Of a stretch of 63,402 bases of DNA, positions 21,975 to 30,185 are shown piece after piece. Source of the stretch: Lachnospiraceae bacterium. Lineage in GTDB: Bacteria; Bacillota; Clostridia; Lachnospirales; Lachnospiraceae. The stretch spans positions 1-63,402 of the forward strand of contig JAFYWF010000024.1 of the NCBI GenBank assembly GCA_017558145.1, written 5' to 3'. The notes under the pieces were generated by a model. That model saw only the letters and a program-made list of their open reading frames with translations. It made no database searches and was not told the DNA's origin. The position numbers and the translations under genes were made by a program. How positions within the stretch are numbered: the first letter of the stretch is position 1; each line of letters starts with the position of its first letter.

Positions 21975-23135
21975 TTAATAAAAAATATGTCCTCCAATTT
22001 GAATTCCTGTAAGTCCGGGAATCGGAGTTCTAAAATATACACAGTTTCCTACATTGGTTTGTCCTGCCATGGCTTCATCTGCTGCTTTATAACAAGACGC
22101 TGTCGCTCTATTTTCTGCCATAGCTATTGCCAATCTTCCACTTCCCACAGGAGAAAATTGATACTTTTGATAAATAACCCCTACCATGGTATTAGGATAG
22201 ACACTACTTAACACTCGATTAATTACCACCGCTCCTACCGCCAGTTGTCCTGCATAGGGTTCTCCTCCGGCTTCGCAATAGATTAAGTTTGCTAACAGAT
22301 ATCTATCGCCTTCCTCAAACTGTACTTCTGAAATATCTCTCCAACTAGATTGTGCTGCCAATTTAGAAAGAGCCTGTTCCTCTGCTAATTTCTTCTTCAA
22401 ATATTCAATATTAGCTTCTTGCTCTTTAATTTGTGCTTCATATGCCAAAGCTTGAGCCTCTGCATCTGATATTTGACTGGAAGTCATAGAAATTTCAGAA
22501 GATGTCTGATTTACATAAGAATTCACCTTCTTCTTTTCTGCCTTCACTTGGGCATGAAGTTCATCCAATTCTTCTTTTTCCTTTTTTAATTTCGCTTCTT
22601 CTTCCTCAATTAAAACACGGATTGCTTCATACTCATCCAGCTTTTGTCTGTCGTAGGCCGCTATCTGTTCCACATAATCTGCCTTATTTAAAGCCTCTGC
22701 CAAAGAACCGGAACCCAACAAAGTTTCAATCAAAGCATAATCACTTCTCTCATACATAAAACGGATTCTGGTCTTCATACTTTCATACTGTTCTTGTTCC
22801 GTTTCCTTTGCCTGTGCCAGCTCCTCTTTGGTTTTTTCAATTTCTACCTGCTTATCCTCAATCTGCTGCTCTAAATCATTTAGATTATTACTTACCTCAG
22901 TAAGTTTCTCATTTAAATCTGCCAGTTTTCCTTCTAAGGAGTTTTTCTCATCCTTTAAGTTTTCCAAATTTTCTTTGGTTTCATTTAATTGAGATTGAGT
23001 TTGTTTTTTATCTTCCTGTGCCTGATTTAATTTTTCCTGGGTAGAAGTGGCGTATGCTATTCCCGTAGGAATACTGACAAGCATCAGCACTATGGCCAGT
23101 ACTGAACGCAGTTTTCGCCTCACTGCTTCTCTCAT
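21975..23135 (-). CDS. secreted coiled-coil peptidoglycan hydrolase with SleB/CwlJ (Hydrolase_2) domain
   Basis: Secreted cell-wall enzyme. 386 residues: signal peptide (about 1-29, ending AYA), long coiled coil (about 32-110 and 165-255) with a PcsB/CwlO-type segment RIRFMYERSDYALIETLLGS between them, and a C-terminal Hydrolase_2 domain with NLIYCEAGGEPYAGQLAVGA, INRVLSSVYPNTM and QKYQFSPVGSG. The Glu in YCEAGGE is the expected catalytic residue. Coiled coils of this type are controlled by FtsEX in other Firmicutes; SleB domains cleave cortex or wall glycan. No FtsEX is encoded here. The ATG follows AGAGGT. Confidence 0.9.
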   Translation of the reverse strand: MREAVRRKLRSVLAIVLMLVSIPTGIAYATSTQEKLNQAQEDKKQTQSQLNETKENLENLKDEKNSLEGKLADLNEKLTEVSNNLNDLEQQIEDKQVEIEKTKEELAQAKETEQEQYESMKTRIRFMYERSDYALIETLLGSGSLAEALNKADYVEQIAAYDRQKLDEYEAIRVLIEEEEAKLKKEKEELDELHAQVKAEKKKVNSYVNQTSSEISMTSSQISDAEAQALAYEAQIKEQEANIEYLKKKLAEEQALSKLAAQSSWRDISEVQFEEGDRYLLANLIYCEAGGEPYAGQLAVGAVVINRVLSSVYPNTMVGVIYQKYQFSPVGSGRLAIAMAENRATASCYKAADEAMAGQTNVGNCVYFRTPIPGLTGIQIGGHIFY

Positions 23136-23151
23136 AAAAAATTACCTCTTT

Positions 23152-23631
23152 TTATAATTCCATTTTGATACCACGACCGGTACGCTGATATTTACGATAT
23201 TCTACACCTGCTGCATCAAACATTCTCCTAGAACAAACATTGCCTGGAGTATTTGCATATTTATCATCATCATAAATAACTGTTTTTATTCCACTTTGAA
23301 TAATGGCTTTCGCACATTCATTACATGGAAATAAGGACACATACAATTTTGCTCCTTTTAAACTTCCTCCACGATAGTTTAAAATAGCATTCAACTCGCT
23401 ATGAGTAACATACGCATATTTTGTTTCCACCATGTCCCCTTCTCTTTCCCAAGGAAATTCCTCATCAGAACAACCAATCGGAAATCCATTGTAACCCATA
23501 GATAAAATTTTATTATCCTCACTTACAATGCAAGCTCCCACTTGTGTGTTAGGATCTTTAGAACGCATTCCTGACAGCAAAGAAACTCCCATAAAATACT
23601 CATCCCAACTAATATAATCTTTACGCTTCAT
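23152..23631 (-). CDS. comEB: dCMP deaminase family protein (ComEB-like)
   Basis: Zinc deaminase that converts dCMP to dUMP, feeding dTMP synthesis. I start it at ATG 23631, seven bases after GAGGGAG; an earlier ATG at 23646 overlaps that site. 159 residues. Zinc and catalytic residues: HSE (THSELNAI) and PCNEC. SKDPNTQVGACIV and YNGFPIGCSD are typical of dCMP rather than cytidine deaminases. It lies between rpiB and the wall hydrolase. Confidence 0.93.
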   Translation of the reverse strand: MKRKDYISWDEYFMGVSLLSGMRSKDPNTQVGACIVSEDNKILSMGYNGFPIGCSDEEFPWEREGDMVETKYAYVTHSELNAILNYRGGSLKGAKLYVSLFPCNECAKAIIQSGIKTVIYDDDKYANTPGNVCSRRMFDAAGVEYRKYQRTGRGIKMEL

Positions 23632-23682
23632 GGCATTCTCCCTCATGAAATAAAACGTTTACATTTTTAATTCTCAAGAAAA

Positions 23683-24108
23683 TTACTCAATTAGTCCAAT
23701 TCTTCTGATGTGGTTTTCACCTTCAGAAAATTCCGTATTTAAGAAAGTTTCAACAATGTCGAGTGCCATATTTTTTCCAACCATACCGCCACCGAGAGCA
23801 AGTACGTTTGCATCGTTGTGAAGTCTTGTCATTTTTGCAGCAAATGGATCATTACAAAGTGCACATCTTACTCCTTTTACTTTGTTTGCTACCATGGATA
23901 TACCAATACCTGTAGTACATACAACAATTCCCTTTTCACATTCTCCATTTGCTACTGCTTCTGCTGCCGCTCTGCCGAACAACGGATAATCGCAAGAATT
24001 TTTGTCATAACATCCAAAATCCTTGTATGCAATTCCTTTTTCCTCTAAGTATTCAATTACGATTTGCTTCATATCAAATCCGCCGTGGTCACATCCTAAT
24101 GCTATCAT
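23683..24108 (-). CDS. rpiB: ribose-5-phosphate isomerase B
   Basis: Interconverts ribose 5-phosphate and ribulose 5-phosphate in the pentose phosphate pathway. 141 residues. N-terminal CDHGGFDMK, catalytic Cys and anion loop in VVCTTGIGISMVANKVKGVR, and RLHNDANVLALGG. LacA/LacB relatives are similar, but the neighbours (threonylcarbamoyl-AMP synthase, dCMP deaminase) match an rpiB locus and there are no tagatose genes. Confidence 0.93.
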   Translation of the reverse strand: MIALGCDHGGFDMKQIVIEYLEEKGIAYKDFGCYDKNSCDYPLFGRAAAEAVANGECEKGIVVCTTGIGISMVANKVKGVRCALCNDPFAAKMTRLHNDANVLALGGGMVGKNMALDIVETFLNTEFSEGENHIRRIGLIE

Positions 24109-24148
24109 AGTTTTTTCCTCCTACTATTTGAAAATTTTTCTATTTTTA

Positions 24149-24195
24149 ATAACATACGGATTGTTCCGCACTTCGTGCTCTCACAATCCTGTTAT
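24149..24195. repeat. TTCG-tipped palindrome between ywlC and rpiB
   Basis: ATAACA, GGATTGT and GCAC pair with TGTTAT, ACAATCC and GTGC around a TTC loop, with small internal bulges. The stop codon of the upstream minus gene falls in the right arm. It resembles the elements at 19010-19081. Confidence 0.6.
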
Positions 24196-25241
24196 ACATA
24201 TATAATTTGATGTCCCGCTGCCTTAAGCAAACGATTCATAATAGCCTGTCCCATATTACACTCAGAAAAAGATTCTGAATAGATAACATTAATATCTTCA
24301 TCATCAAATTCTCTCAAAATTGTATATAGAGTTCTGGCAATCGATTCTTCATCTTGACGTTTTCCAACGCTTTTAATAGAATCTCCAATATAATCACTTT
24401 TGGTTTCTTCCGTTCCTATAATACCAACTCTTTCACCTCGAACATGCGCTGCTTTCGTAAAATCATTGATGGTTTGGATGGTTTTTGCTACTTCACCTTC
24501 CACAATGGTTAACTGTGCCTTAGGCGCATAGTGCCGATATCGCATCCCTGGTGCTTTCGGTGGTTCTTTACAATTTACATCCAAAATTGTTTTATCTATG
24601 GTTACTTCTCCCAATACCTTCTCTAACATGTCCTTGGTAATATAACCCGGTCGAAGAATCATTGGAATATCACCTGTCATATCTACGATGGTAGACTCTA
24701 GTCCAATGTCGATACCATCCCCATCTAAAATCATATCAACTTTTCCATTCATATCTTCAATGACATATTGAGCTTTTGTCGGACTTGGTCTGCCGGATAC
24801 ATTGGCACTAGGGGCTGCCACATATCCTCCGGCACATTCAATAAACTTCAATGCCACAGGATGAGACGGCATTCTTACCGCTACGGTATCCAAACCTCCG
24901 GTAGTTTCCTTGGGTACCACCTCCGACTTATGCATAATAATAGTCAATGGTCCAGGCCAAAATGCTTCTGCCAAGCGTTCTACAGCTTCCGGAATCTCTT
25001 TTACAATAGCTTTTAAATCCTCCATACTACAAATATGCACTATAAGTGGATTATCAGATGGTCTTCCTTTCGCCGCATATATTTTTTTTGAAGATTCTTT
25101 ATTTAAGGCATCTCCACCCAAACCATATACAGTCTCAGTAGGAAATGCTACCAAACCACCATTTTGTATTATGACTCCTGCTTCCTGCAAAACAGCTTCG
25201 TCCATATCCTTATGGTCAATGGTAATTACCTTCGTTTCCAT
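24192..25241 (-). CDS. ywlC: threonylcarbamoyl-AMP synthase (Sua5/YwlC type)
   Basis: Makes threonylcarbamoyl-AMP from Thr, bicarbonate and ATP, the first step of t6A37 tRNA modification. 349 residues: a YrdC domain (GLVAFPTETVYGLGGDA, KGRPSDNPLIVHI, WPGPLTIIM, VAAPSANVSGRPSPT) of about 210 residues, then a Sua5 C-terminal domain after the linker RYRHYAPKAQL. No strong ribosome binding site precedes ATG 25241. The grouping with rpiB and the atp operon resembles the Bacillus ywlC-ywlF-atp region. Confidence 0.95.
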   Translation of the reverse strand: METKVITIDHKDMDEAVLQEAGVIIQNGGLVAFPTETVYGLGGDALNKESSKKIYAAKGRPSDNPLIVHICSMEDLKAIVKEIPEAVERLAEAFWPGPLTIIMHKSEVVPKETTGGLDTVAVRMPSHPVALKFIECAGGYVAAPSANVSGRPSPTKAQYVIEDMNGKVDMILDGDGIDIGLESTIVDMTGDIPMILRPGYITKDMLEKVLGEVTIDKTILDVNCKEPPKAPGMRYRHYAPKAQLTIVEGEVAKTIQTINDFTKAAHVRGERVGIIGTEETKSDYIGDSIKSVGKRQDEESIARTLYTILREFDDEDINVIYSESFSECNMGQAIMNRLLKAAGHQIIYV

Positions 25242-25371
25242 ATTTTGTAATTATTCAGTCCCTTCATTCACCATTGTTTTTACATAGTTACTCTAATAAT
25301 AAAGTGTAACACAAAACCTTTTTTTAGCAAAGTAATTTATGATTATTTGCCCAAAAGAGTCTCATTTGTAC

Positions 25372-25410
25372 AAAAAAACGTAGAGGTCCTTCCAACCTCT
25401 ACGTTTTTTG
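25372..25410. terminator. terminator after the DUF4234 cassette
   Basis: AAAAAACGTAGAGGT pairs with ACCTCTACGTTTTTT around a seven-base loop, with T-runs both ways. It separates the membrane-protein cassette from ywlC. Confidence 0.85.
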
Positions 25411-25435
25411 TTAAATGCGCATCTATTGTTTATTT

Positions 25436-25882
25436 TTATACATATCCATTCTGACGATTATATGCCATACAAATGCTATTTGTATTTTTAATAATTATAT
25501 TCATAGCAATAAATGGACCTATTCCACAAAGTAAAATACCAAATATACACCACATAAGAATTGTTGTTCCATTTTCTTGGAAGCTTAATCCATATCTTGG
25601 TGCATTTGCTGCAAGACGATTACCTAAAGAATATTCCCAAATCCAACTATAAATTCCACATGTAATAATGGAAAGTAAAATAAATTTAACCAATCCACCT
25701 GTTTTTGATCCATCGCCTTCACATGCAATATTTACATCTTTTGCTACACTGTAAATAAAATAATAGCTGTAAATTCCGCAAGTAAGAATGGAAAGAAGAA
25801 TATATCCCAATAATCCTCTATCTGTTTTCAGTGGTCCATGACCACGAGACTGTGTTGTCTGCACTGTATTTCCTGTATTCAT
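25436..25882 (-). CDS. DUF4234 membrane protein
   Basis: Function unknown. 148 residues with about four hydrophobic segments. The DUF4234 core has two internal, similar halves (SILTCGIYSYYFIYS and SIITCGIYSWIWEYS). It is roughly 85% identical in protein to the C-terminal half of the neighbouring 359-residue gene, and the DNA is also closely similar, so one arose from the other recently. The ATG follows GGAGGT. Confidence 0.88.
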   Translation of the reverse strand: MNTGNTVQTTQSRGHGPLKTDRGLLGYILLSILTCGIYSYYFIYSVAKDVNIACEGDGSKTGGLVKFILLSIITCGIYSWIWEYSLGNRLAANAPRYGLSFQENGTTILMWCIFGILLCGIGPFIAMNIIIKNTNSICMAYNRQNGYV

Positions 25883-25902
25883 TCCAATACCTCCTCATAA
25901 GT

Positions 25903-26982
25903 TTATTTTGTTTTTAGCAAACCATGATGCGCATTATATGCCATACAAATTGAATTTGTATTTTTTATGATAATATTCATAGCAATAAATGGACCTATTC
26001 CACAAATTAAAGAACCAAAAATATACCAAAGCAAAACACTGGTTCCATTTTCTTGGAAATTTAATCCATATCTTGTTGCATTAGATGCCAAACGATTTGC
26101 TAATGAATACTGCCAAATCAAACTGTAAATTCCACAAGTAAGAATGGACAATATAATAAACTTAGCCAATCCACCTGTTTTAACTCCATCTCCTTCACAA
26201 GCAACATTTACATCCTTCGCCACACTATAAATGAAATAATAACCATAAATTCCACAAGTAAGAATGGAAAGAAGAATATATCCTAACAAGCCTCTATCTG
26301 TTTTCAGAGGTACAACTTTTCCTATAATTGTACTAACTTCTGTGGTAGGTCTTGTTTCTGATATAGGTCTAGCTTCAACAGGTTCTTGTTTTGTAAATCT
26401 AGCTTCAAAATCTGTATTAGTGTTTTTTGCACTTGTACGATTCATAAACTCTTCTGCACTTGCTGTTACAGCTGCCACACATTTTTTGCAATACTGACCA
26501 AAAGATTCTTGATTTTTATAATAATCTAAAGTTAATGTTTCTTTTTCCAAAGACAATAACACATATACAATGCCACACACCAAAGCTTGCCATATTAATG
26601 ATTTAAAGAATGCACCAAACATCATACCAACAGATTTAAATCCATATCCTTCAAACGCATAATAAATAAAATCAAACAGTCCCAGTACTGTTGTTAAAAC
26701 AATAATTCCTACTCCTACAGCTGTAATTGCTGCAAACAAATCTTTTCTACGTTCTCCCTTTTGCGAAAATCCCATGAGAACTAAACCTGCTCCCATTCCT
26801 AACTGCAATATTCCTTTTCCCACAGAAACAAAAACATTCAGCACAACATATAAGGAAAATCCGTCGCCAAACATACTAAAGAAGAGCAAGACAGCTGTCA
26901 GAATTGCACCTAAACCCATCAAAAAATATATAACAGCTAACACTATGCTCCCAATTTTTACGATATTTTTCTCACTGTTCAT
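25903..26982 (-). CDS. multi-pass membrane protein with C-terminal DUF4234 domain
   Basis: Function unknown. 359 residues: an N-terminal half with about four hydrophobic segments (roughly 12-38, 45-65, 80-108, 125-145), a hydrophilic linker (about 150-225), then a DUF4234 domain starting PLKTDRGLLGYILLSILTCG. The same 125-residue domain is the whole of the next gene. The ribosome binding site GAGGT overlaps the stop codon of the DUF2752 gene upstream, so the two are coupled. Confidence 0.85.
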   Translation of the reverse strand: MNSEKNIVKIGSIVLAVIYFLMGLGAILTAVLLFFSMFGDGFSLYVVLNVFVSVGKGILQLGMGAGLVLMGFSQKGERRKDLFAAITAVGVGIIVLTTVLGLFDFIYYAFEGYGFKSVGMMFGAFFKSLIWQALVCGIVYVLLSLEKETLTLDYYKNQESFGQYCKKCVAAVTASAEEFMNRTSAKNTNTDFEARFTKQEPVEARPISETRPTTEVSTIIGKVVPLKTDRGLLGYILLSILTCGIYGYYFIYSVAKDVNVACEGDGVKTGGLAKFIILSILTCGIYSLIWQYSLANRLASNATRYGLNFQENGTSVLLWYIFGSLICGIGPFIAMNIIIKNTNSICMAYNAHHGLLKTK

Positions 26983-26986
26983 ACGC

Positions 26987-27412
26987 TTACCTCATTTGTA
27001 ATCTATTTTTTATAACATTTAAAATCAACTTACCTATAAATCCATCTTCCGGTTGAAAAATAACAATTGTATCATTTGCATTTAACAGTCTTAATATGTA
27101 TACCATCAAAAACAACACAATTACAATCGCTCCCAAAACTTTACTTAATCGTTTGGGTAGTTTCTCTTGTATCAAATAACCAATTCCCAACACCGGAGGC
27201 AACCAAAAAAGAGGATGATAATAAAAGGCCATAACAAAATCCAAACGGCAAAGAGAAATCCAAGCTCGTGTCATTCCACAGCCGGCACAAGAAATCCCTG
27301 TCATCCACAAAATAGGACATCCTATATGAAATATTTTCCCTACAATCCAATAAAACAAGAGGATTCCTGCCAACACCTTTATTTCATTCAATAATTGAGT
27401 CATTCGTTTCAT
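26987..27412 (-). CDS. DUF2752 membrane protein
   Basis: Function unknown. 141 residues with three to four membrane segments and the DUF2752 signature: GCPILWMTGISCAGCGMTRA, in which three cysteines are grouped near the membrane edge. No ribosome binding site is visible before ATG 27412. It heads a three-gene cassette with two DUF4234 proteins. A TATAAT at 27442-27447 may be the -10 box. Confidence 0.85.
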   Translation of the reverse strand: MKRMTQLLNEIKVLAGILLFYWIVGKIFHIGCPILWMTGISCAGCGMTRAWISLCRLDFVMAFYYHPLFWLPPVLGIGYLIQEKLPKRLSKVLGAIVIVLFLMVYILRLLNANDTIVIFQPEDGFIGKLILNVIKNRLQMR

Positions 27413-27581
27413 ATTTATTTAATACATCTTGCCTTTTGTAGATTATAATGCAAATAGTGTCTTTAAACGCTATTTATTATACATCACCAAAAACTAATAA
27501 TCAATAATACATTTATACAACAATACAATTCTTGCAGTTATTTATTAATTAGTTATATGATATCCATTATTACTTACGTAA

Positions 27582-28184
27582 TTAAAATTCATTTTTCATT
27601 TCAATCACACAGTATCCACAAGCATTAATTACGGTTGTATCTTTATACTGTGTTTTTTGTGGTATGTTTCTCCCATAGTTTCTATGAACATGACCATGAA
27701 TAAAGTATTTGGGATTATATTTTTCCATAATCTCTTTAAAGCACGCAAATCCGCGATGAGTCAAATGTTCCATATCATTCAATTGATAAGCCGGTGCATG
27801 GGTAATTAAAATATCGATCCCTTTATGACGCCAAAGTGAAAACCATAATTTTTTCACTCTTTTACGCATTTCTTTTTCTGTGTAAAAATTTTTACCATCA
27901 CGATATTTATAACATCCTCCCAAACCCATAATACGGATTCCGTTATACACATATATTTGATCTTCAATACAGATGCATCCTTCCGGTGGCATAGTCGCAA
28001 AACTCTCATCATGATTTCCACGTACATACAATACCGGGCAAGGGGCTAATGTTACGATAAATTCCAAATATCTCTTTTTCAAATCACCGCAAGCCAAAAT
28101 CAAATCGTATTCGCTAAAAATTCCCGGTGTATAATACTCGTAAAATTTAGGAACTTCTTCGTCTGAAATTGCTAATATTTTCAT
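27582..28184 (-). CDS. calcineurin-like metallophosphoesterase, atypical first motif
   Basis: 200 residues. Metallophosphoesterase motifs appear in order: ISDEE (8-10), LACGDL, GNHDE, ITHAP and HGHVHR. The first motif is normally Asp-X-His; here it reads Asp8-Glu9-Glu10, so one metal ligand is changed. Substrate unknown; members of the fold cleave cyclic nucleotides, phosphoproteins or nucleic acids. Its ATG overlaps the stop codon of the upstream gene as TAATG, with GGGAG inside that gene, so it should be made together with the ParB-like/BMP protein. Confidence 0.85.
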   Translation of the reverse strand: MKILAISDEEVPKFYEYYTPGIFSEYDLILACGDLKKRYLEFIVTLAPCPVLYVRGNHDESFATMPPEGCICIEDQIYVYNGIRIMGLGGCYKYRDGKNFYTEKEMRKRVKKLWFSLWRHKGIDILITHAPAYQLNDMEHLTHRGFACFKEIMEKYNPKYFIHGHVHRNYGRNIPQKTQYKDTTVINACGYCVIEMKNEF

Positions 28185-30121
28185 TATAAATCTCCCACTT
28201 CCGCATTTGGAGAACCGGCACTTTTTACAGTTTCTTTTCCCTCTTCACTAAGAGCTTGAAACTCCGGAATTACTCCTTCTATATTTTCTAACAACCAATT
28301 AATATCAATAATTTGTTGCAAAGTAAAACTTCCGTCTGCTCCCTCTAAAACGTTTCCATCTTGGGTACGAATCTTTCCTTGAAATGGTTTAAAACTTCCG
28401 TCACAAATAGCTTCCTGTAGTACATTAGCTAATTTTTTTACACTTTCAGGCACACGCTTAGAACAAATTAATTCCACAACACCTGCAGACATTCCCCAAT
28501 AGTAATTCAATGCTTTACGACTAGATTCATGCTCTGTCTTAAAAGATTTATTCATAATACTACGGATTAATTTTTCATAATATACCCCCCAGTTCCATAA
28601 AGGCATTGCTAAATTCTCTTTTTTTCCTTCTTTAAATTCATACAAACCAAAGGCAGTTCTTTCGTCAACCGCTGTTTTTTTCAAATCCTGAGAAGATATA
28701 ATTCGTACTCCCTGATCCAATAATCTTTGTTCTGCTGCTGCCGCCCCATCAATACAAGACCAATCCAAATATATTTTAGCCCTTGGATTTACCATTTGTA
28801 CCCCTAAAGCAAATGCATTAACTCCTGCTATCTGTCCATAAATAGGATAATCACATAAATACCCTACCTTATCTTCTGAAGCTAATGCTCCTGCAATAAC
28901 ACCAATCAAAAATTTAGCTTCATACATTCTAGCATAGTATGTACTAATAGAACGATGGGATTTATTTAGGGAACAATTAAAAATTGTCACTTCAGGATGT
29001 TCAATTGCTATTGTCAAAGAGGCTTGTAATAATTTAGCAGATGTTGTAAAAATAATTTTATTTCCATCTTTTATTGCCTCCAAAAGTACTTCTTCCGGAT
29101 TTTTATCCATAGCATCATCATATGCCTGTGTCTGAACAATACCATCAAACACCTTTTGAGTATATAAACGTCCTAATTCATGACCATATACCCAACCGGA
29201 TGTAACCGGATTCTTATCGTAAATAAAAGCCACCTGTTGTTTACTTTCTCCACGATCTTTAAACAGTTTCTTAAGAAATTTCTCTTTTCTTTTTTCTCCT
29301 ATCGTTTGAGGCACTTCTTTTAATGCAATGTTTTCTTTTTCTTCTAACAAGCATACTTCTTCCCATATTTTTAAAAGTGATTTTTTAATCTGCTCATTAC
29401 TTTTACTAATCAAGTCTTGATAACCGAAAATCTTCAAGTAAGTGAGCATAGCGTCCGAAGCTGTAACATTGACACTTTCTCCATTTAATTCATGAAATGC
29501 CTTTTTTAAGTTATAAAAACTTGTCTTAAAAACAGAACGTTCTTCTTCCGTCCATACCTCGTCAGGAGCTTTTCCCATCAATTTTTGAATCTGCTTAAAA
29601 CAACCCGGTTCCGAGAATTCCAAATAATTAATTTTTGTATTTTGGGAAAATTCAATCATTTCATAATATATGTCTACTTCCTTACTACCATCTTTTACAG
29701 GCAATACTCGAATTACTTCTGCTGAAACAGTAACTGCATCAAAGTACTTTAAAACACTAACTCTTTTATTACCTTCCAGAACATAATAACGATTCATGTA
29801 TTCGTAGGCCTTAATGCTGTCCCGAATACCTTCTTCTACATGGGATTTACAAAGATTTTCCCATTTAATTCCAAACTCTGATTTTTCTTCTAACAAAGGC
29901 ATAAAATTAGCCGCAAACGCATTGGCTCTGGAAGCTGTTTTTGTGCCCATAATCCACTCTGTGGGTACCTGCATTACTCCTAACTTTACTTCCGTAATAA
30001 CTTTATCGGATGAAATAATATCATCTAATGCAGGTAGATATGGATTTAACCCATCATTAATACGATTTCTCTTTTCTTTTTGGCCCTTTTTAAGAGCTTC
30101 TCTATAATAATTTTCAGTCAT
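28184..30121 (-). CDS. ParB-like/BMP fusion protein without signal peptide
   Basis: 645 residues, no signal peptide, lipobox or membrane segment, so probably cytoplasmic. Residues about 45-128 resemble a ParB-like fold: VPTEWIMGTKTASR, then GIRDSIKAYEYMNRYYVLEG and NKRVSVLKYF. Residues about 295-600 are a BMP/PnrA-type ligand-binding domain (GWVYGHELGRLY, IIFTTSAKLL, STYYARMYEAKFLIGVIAGA, KVGYLCDYPIYGQIAGVNAF). Relatives of this domain bind nucleosides outside the cell. No ABC transporter genes are nearby. It starts 22 bases after the dnaJ terminator and is coupled to the phosphoesterase downstream. A nucleoside-sensing regulator is possible but unproven. Confidence 0.85.
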   Translation of the reverse strand: MTENYYREALKKGQKEKRNRINDGLNPYLPALDDIISSDKVITEVKLGVMQVPTEWIMGTKTASRANAFAANFMPLLEEKSEFGIKWENLCKSHVEEGIRDSIKAYEYMNRYYVLEGNKRVSVLKYFDAVTVSAEVIRVLPVKDGSKEVDIYYEMIEFSQNTKINYLEFSEPGCFKQIQKLMGKAPDEVWTEEERSVFKTSFYNLKKAFHELNGESVNVTASDAMLTYLKIFGYQDLISKSNEQIKKSLLKIWEEVCLLEEKENIALKEVPQTIGEKRKEKFLKKLFKDRGESKQQVAFIYDKNPVTSGWVYGHELGRLYTQKVFDGIVQTQAYDDAMDKNPEEVLLEAIKDGNKIIFTTSAKLLQASLTIAIEHPEVTIFNCSLNKSHRSISTYYARMYEAKFLIGVIAGALASEDKVGYLCDYPIYGQIAGVNAFALGVQMVNPRAKIYLDWSCIDGAAAAEQRLLDQGVRIISSQDLKKTAVDERTAFGLYEFKEGKKENLAMPLWNWGVYYEKLIRSIMNKSFKTEHESSRKALNYYWGMSAGVVELICSKRVPESVKKLANVLQEAICDGSFKPFQGKIRTQDGNVLEGADGSFTLQQIIDINWLLENIEGVIPEFQALSEEGKETVKSAGSPNAEVGDL

Positions 30122-30143
30122 TATATTAACCTCTCTAAATCCT

Positions 30144-30178
30144 AAAAAGGGCTGTGTGAACTTATGTCACATAGCCCT
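30144..30178 (-). terminator. terminator after dnaJ
   Basis: AGGGCTATGTGA pairs with TCACACAGCCCT around a seven-base loop and is followed by five T on the minus strand. It separates the heat-shock operon from the ParB-like/BMP gene, leaving no room for a separate promoter other than in dnaJ. Confidence 0.85.
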
Positions 30179-30185
30179 GCTAGCT

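Noticed and set aside
25436..26330. DUF4234 repeats as a mobile element or CRISPR
   Set aside because: The repeat is a duplicated coding domain without terminal inverted repeats, transposase or short spaced repeats.
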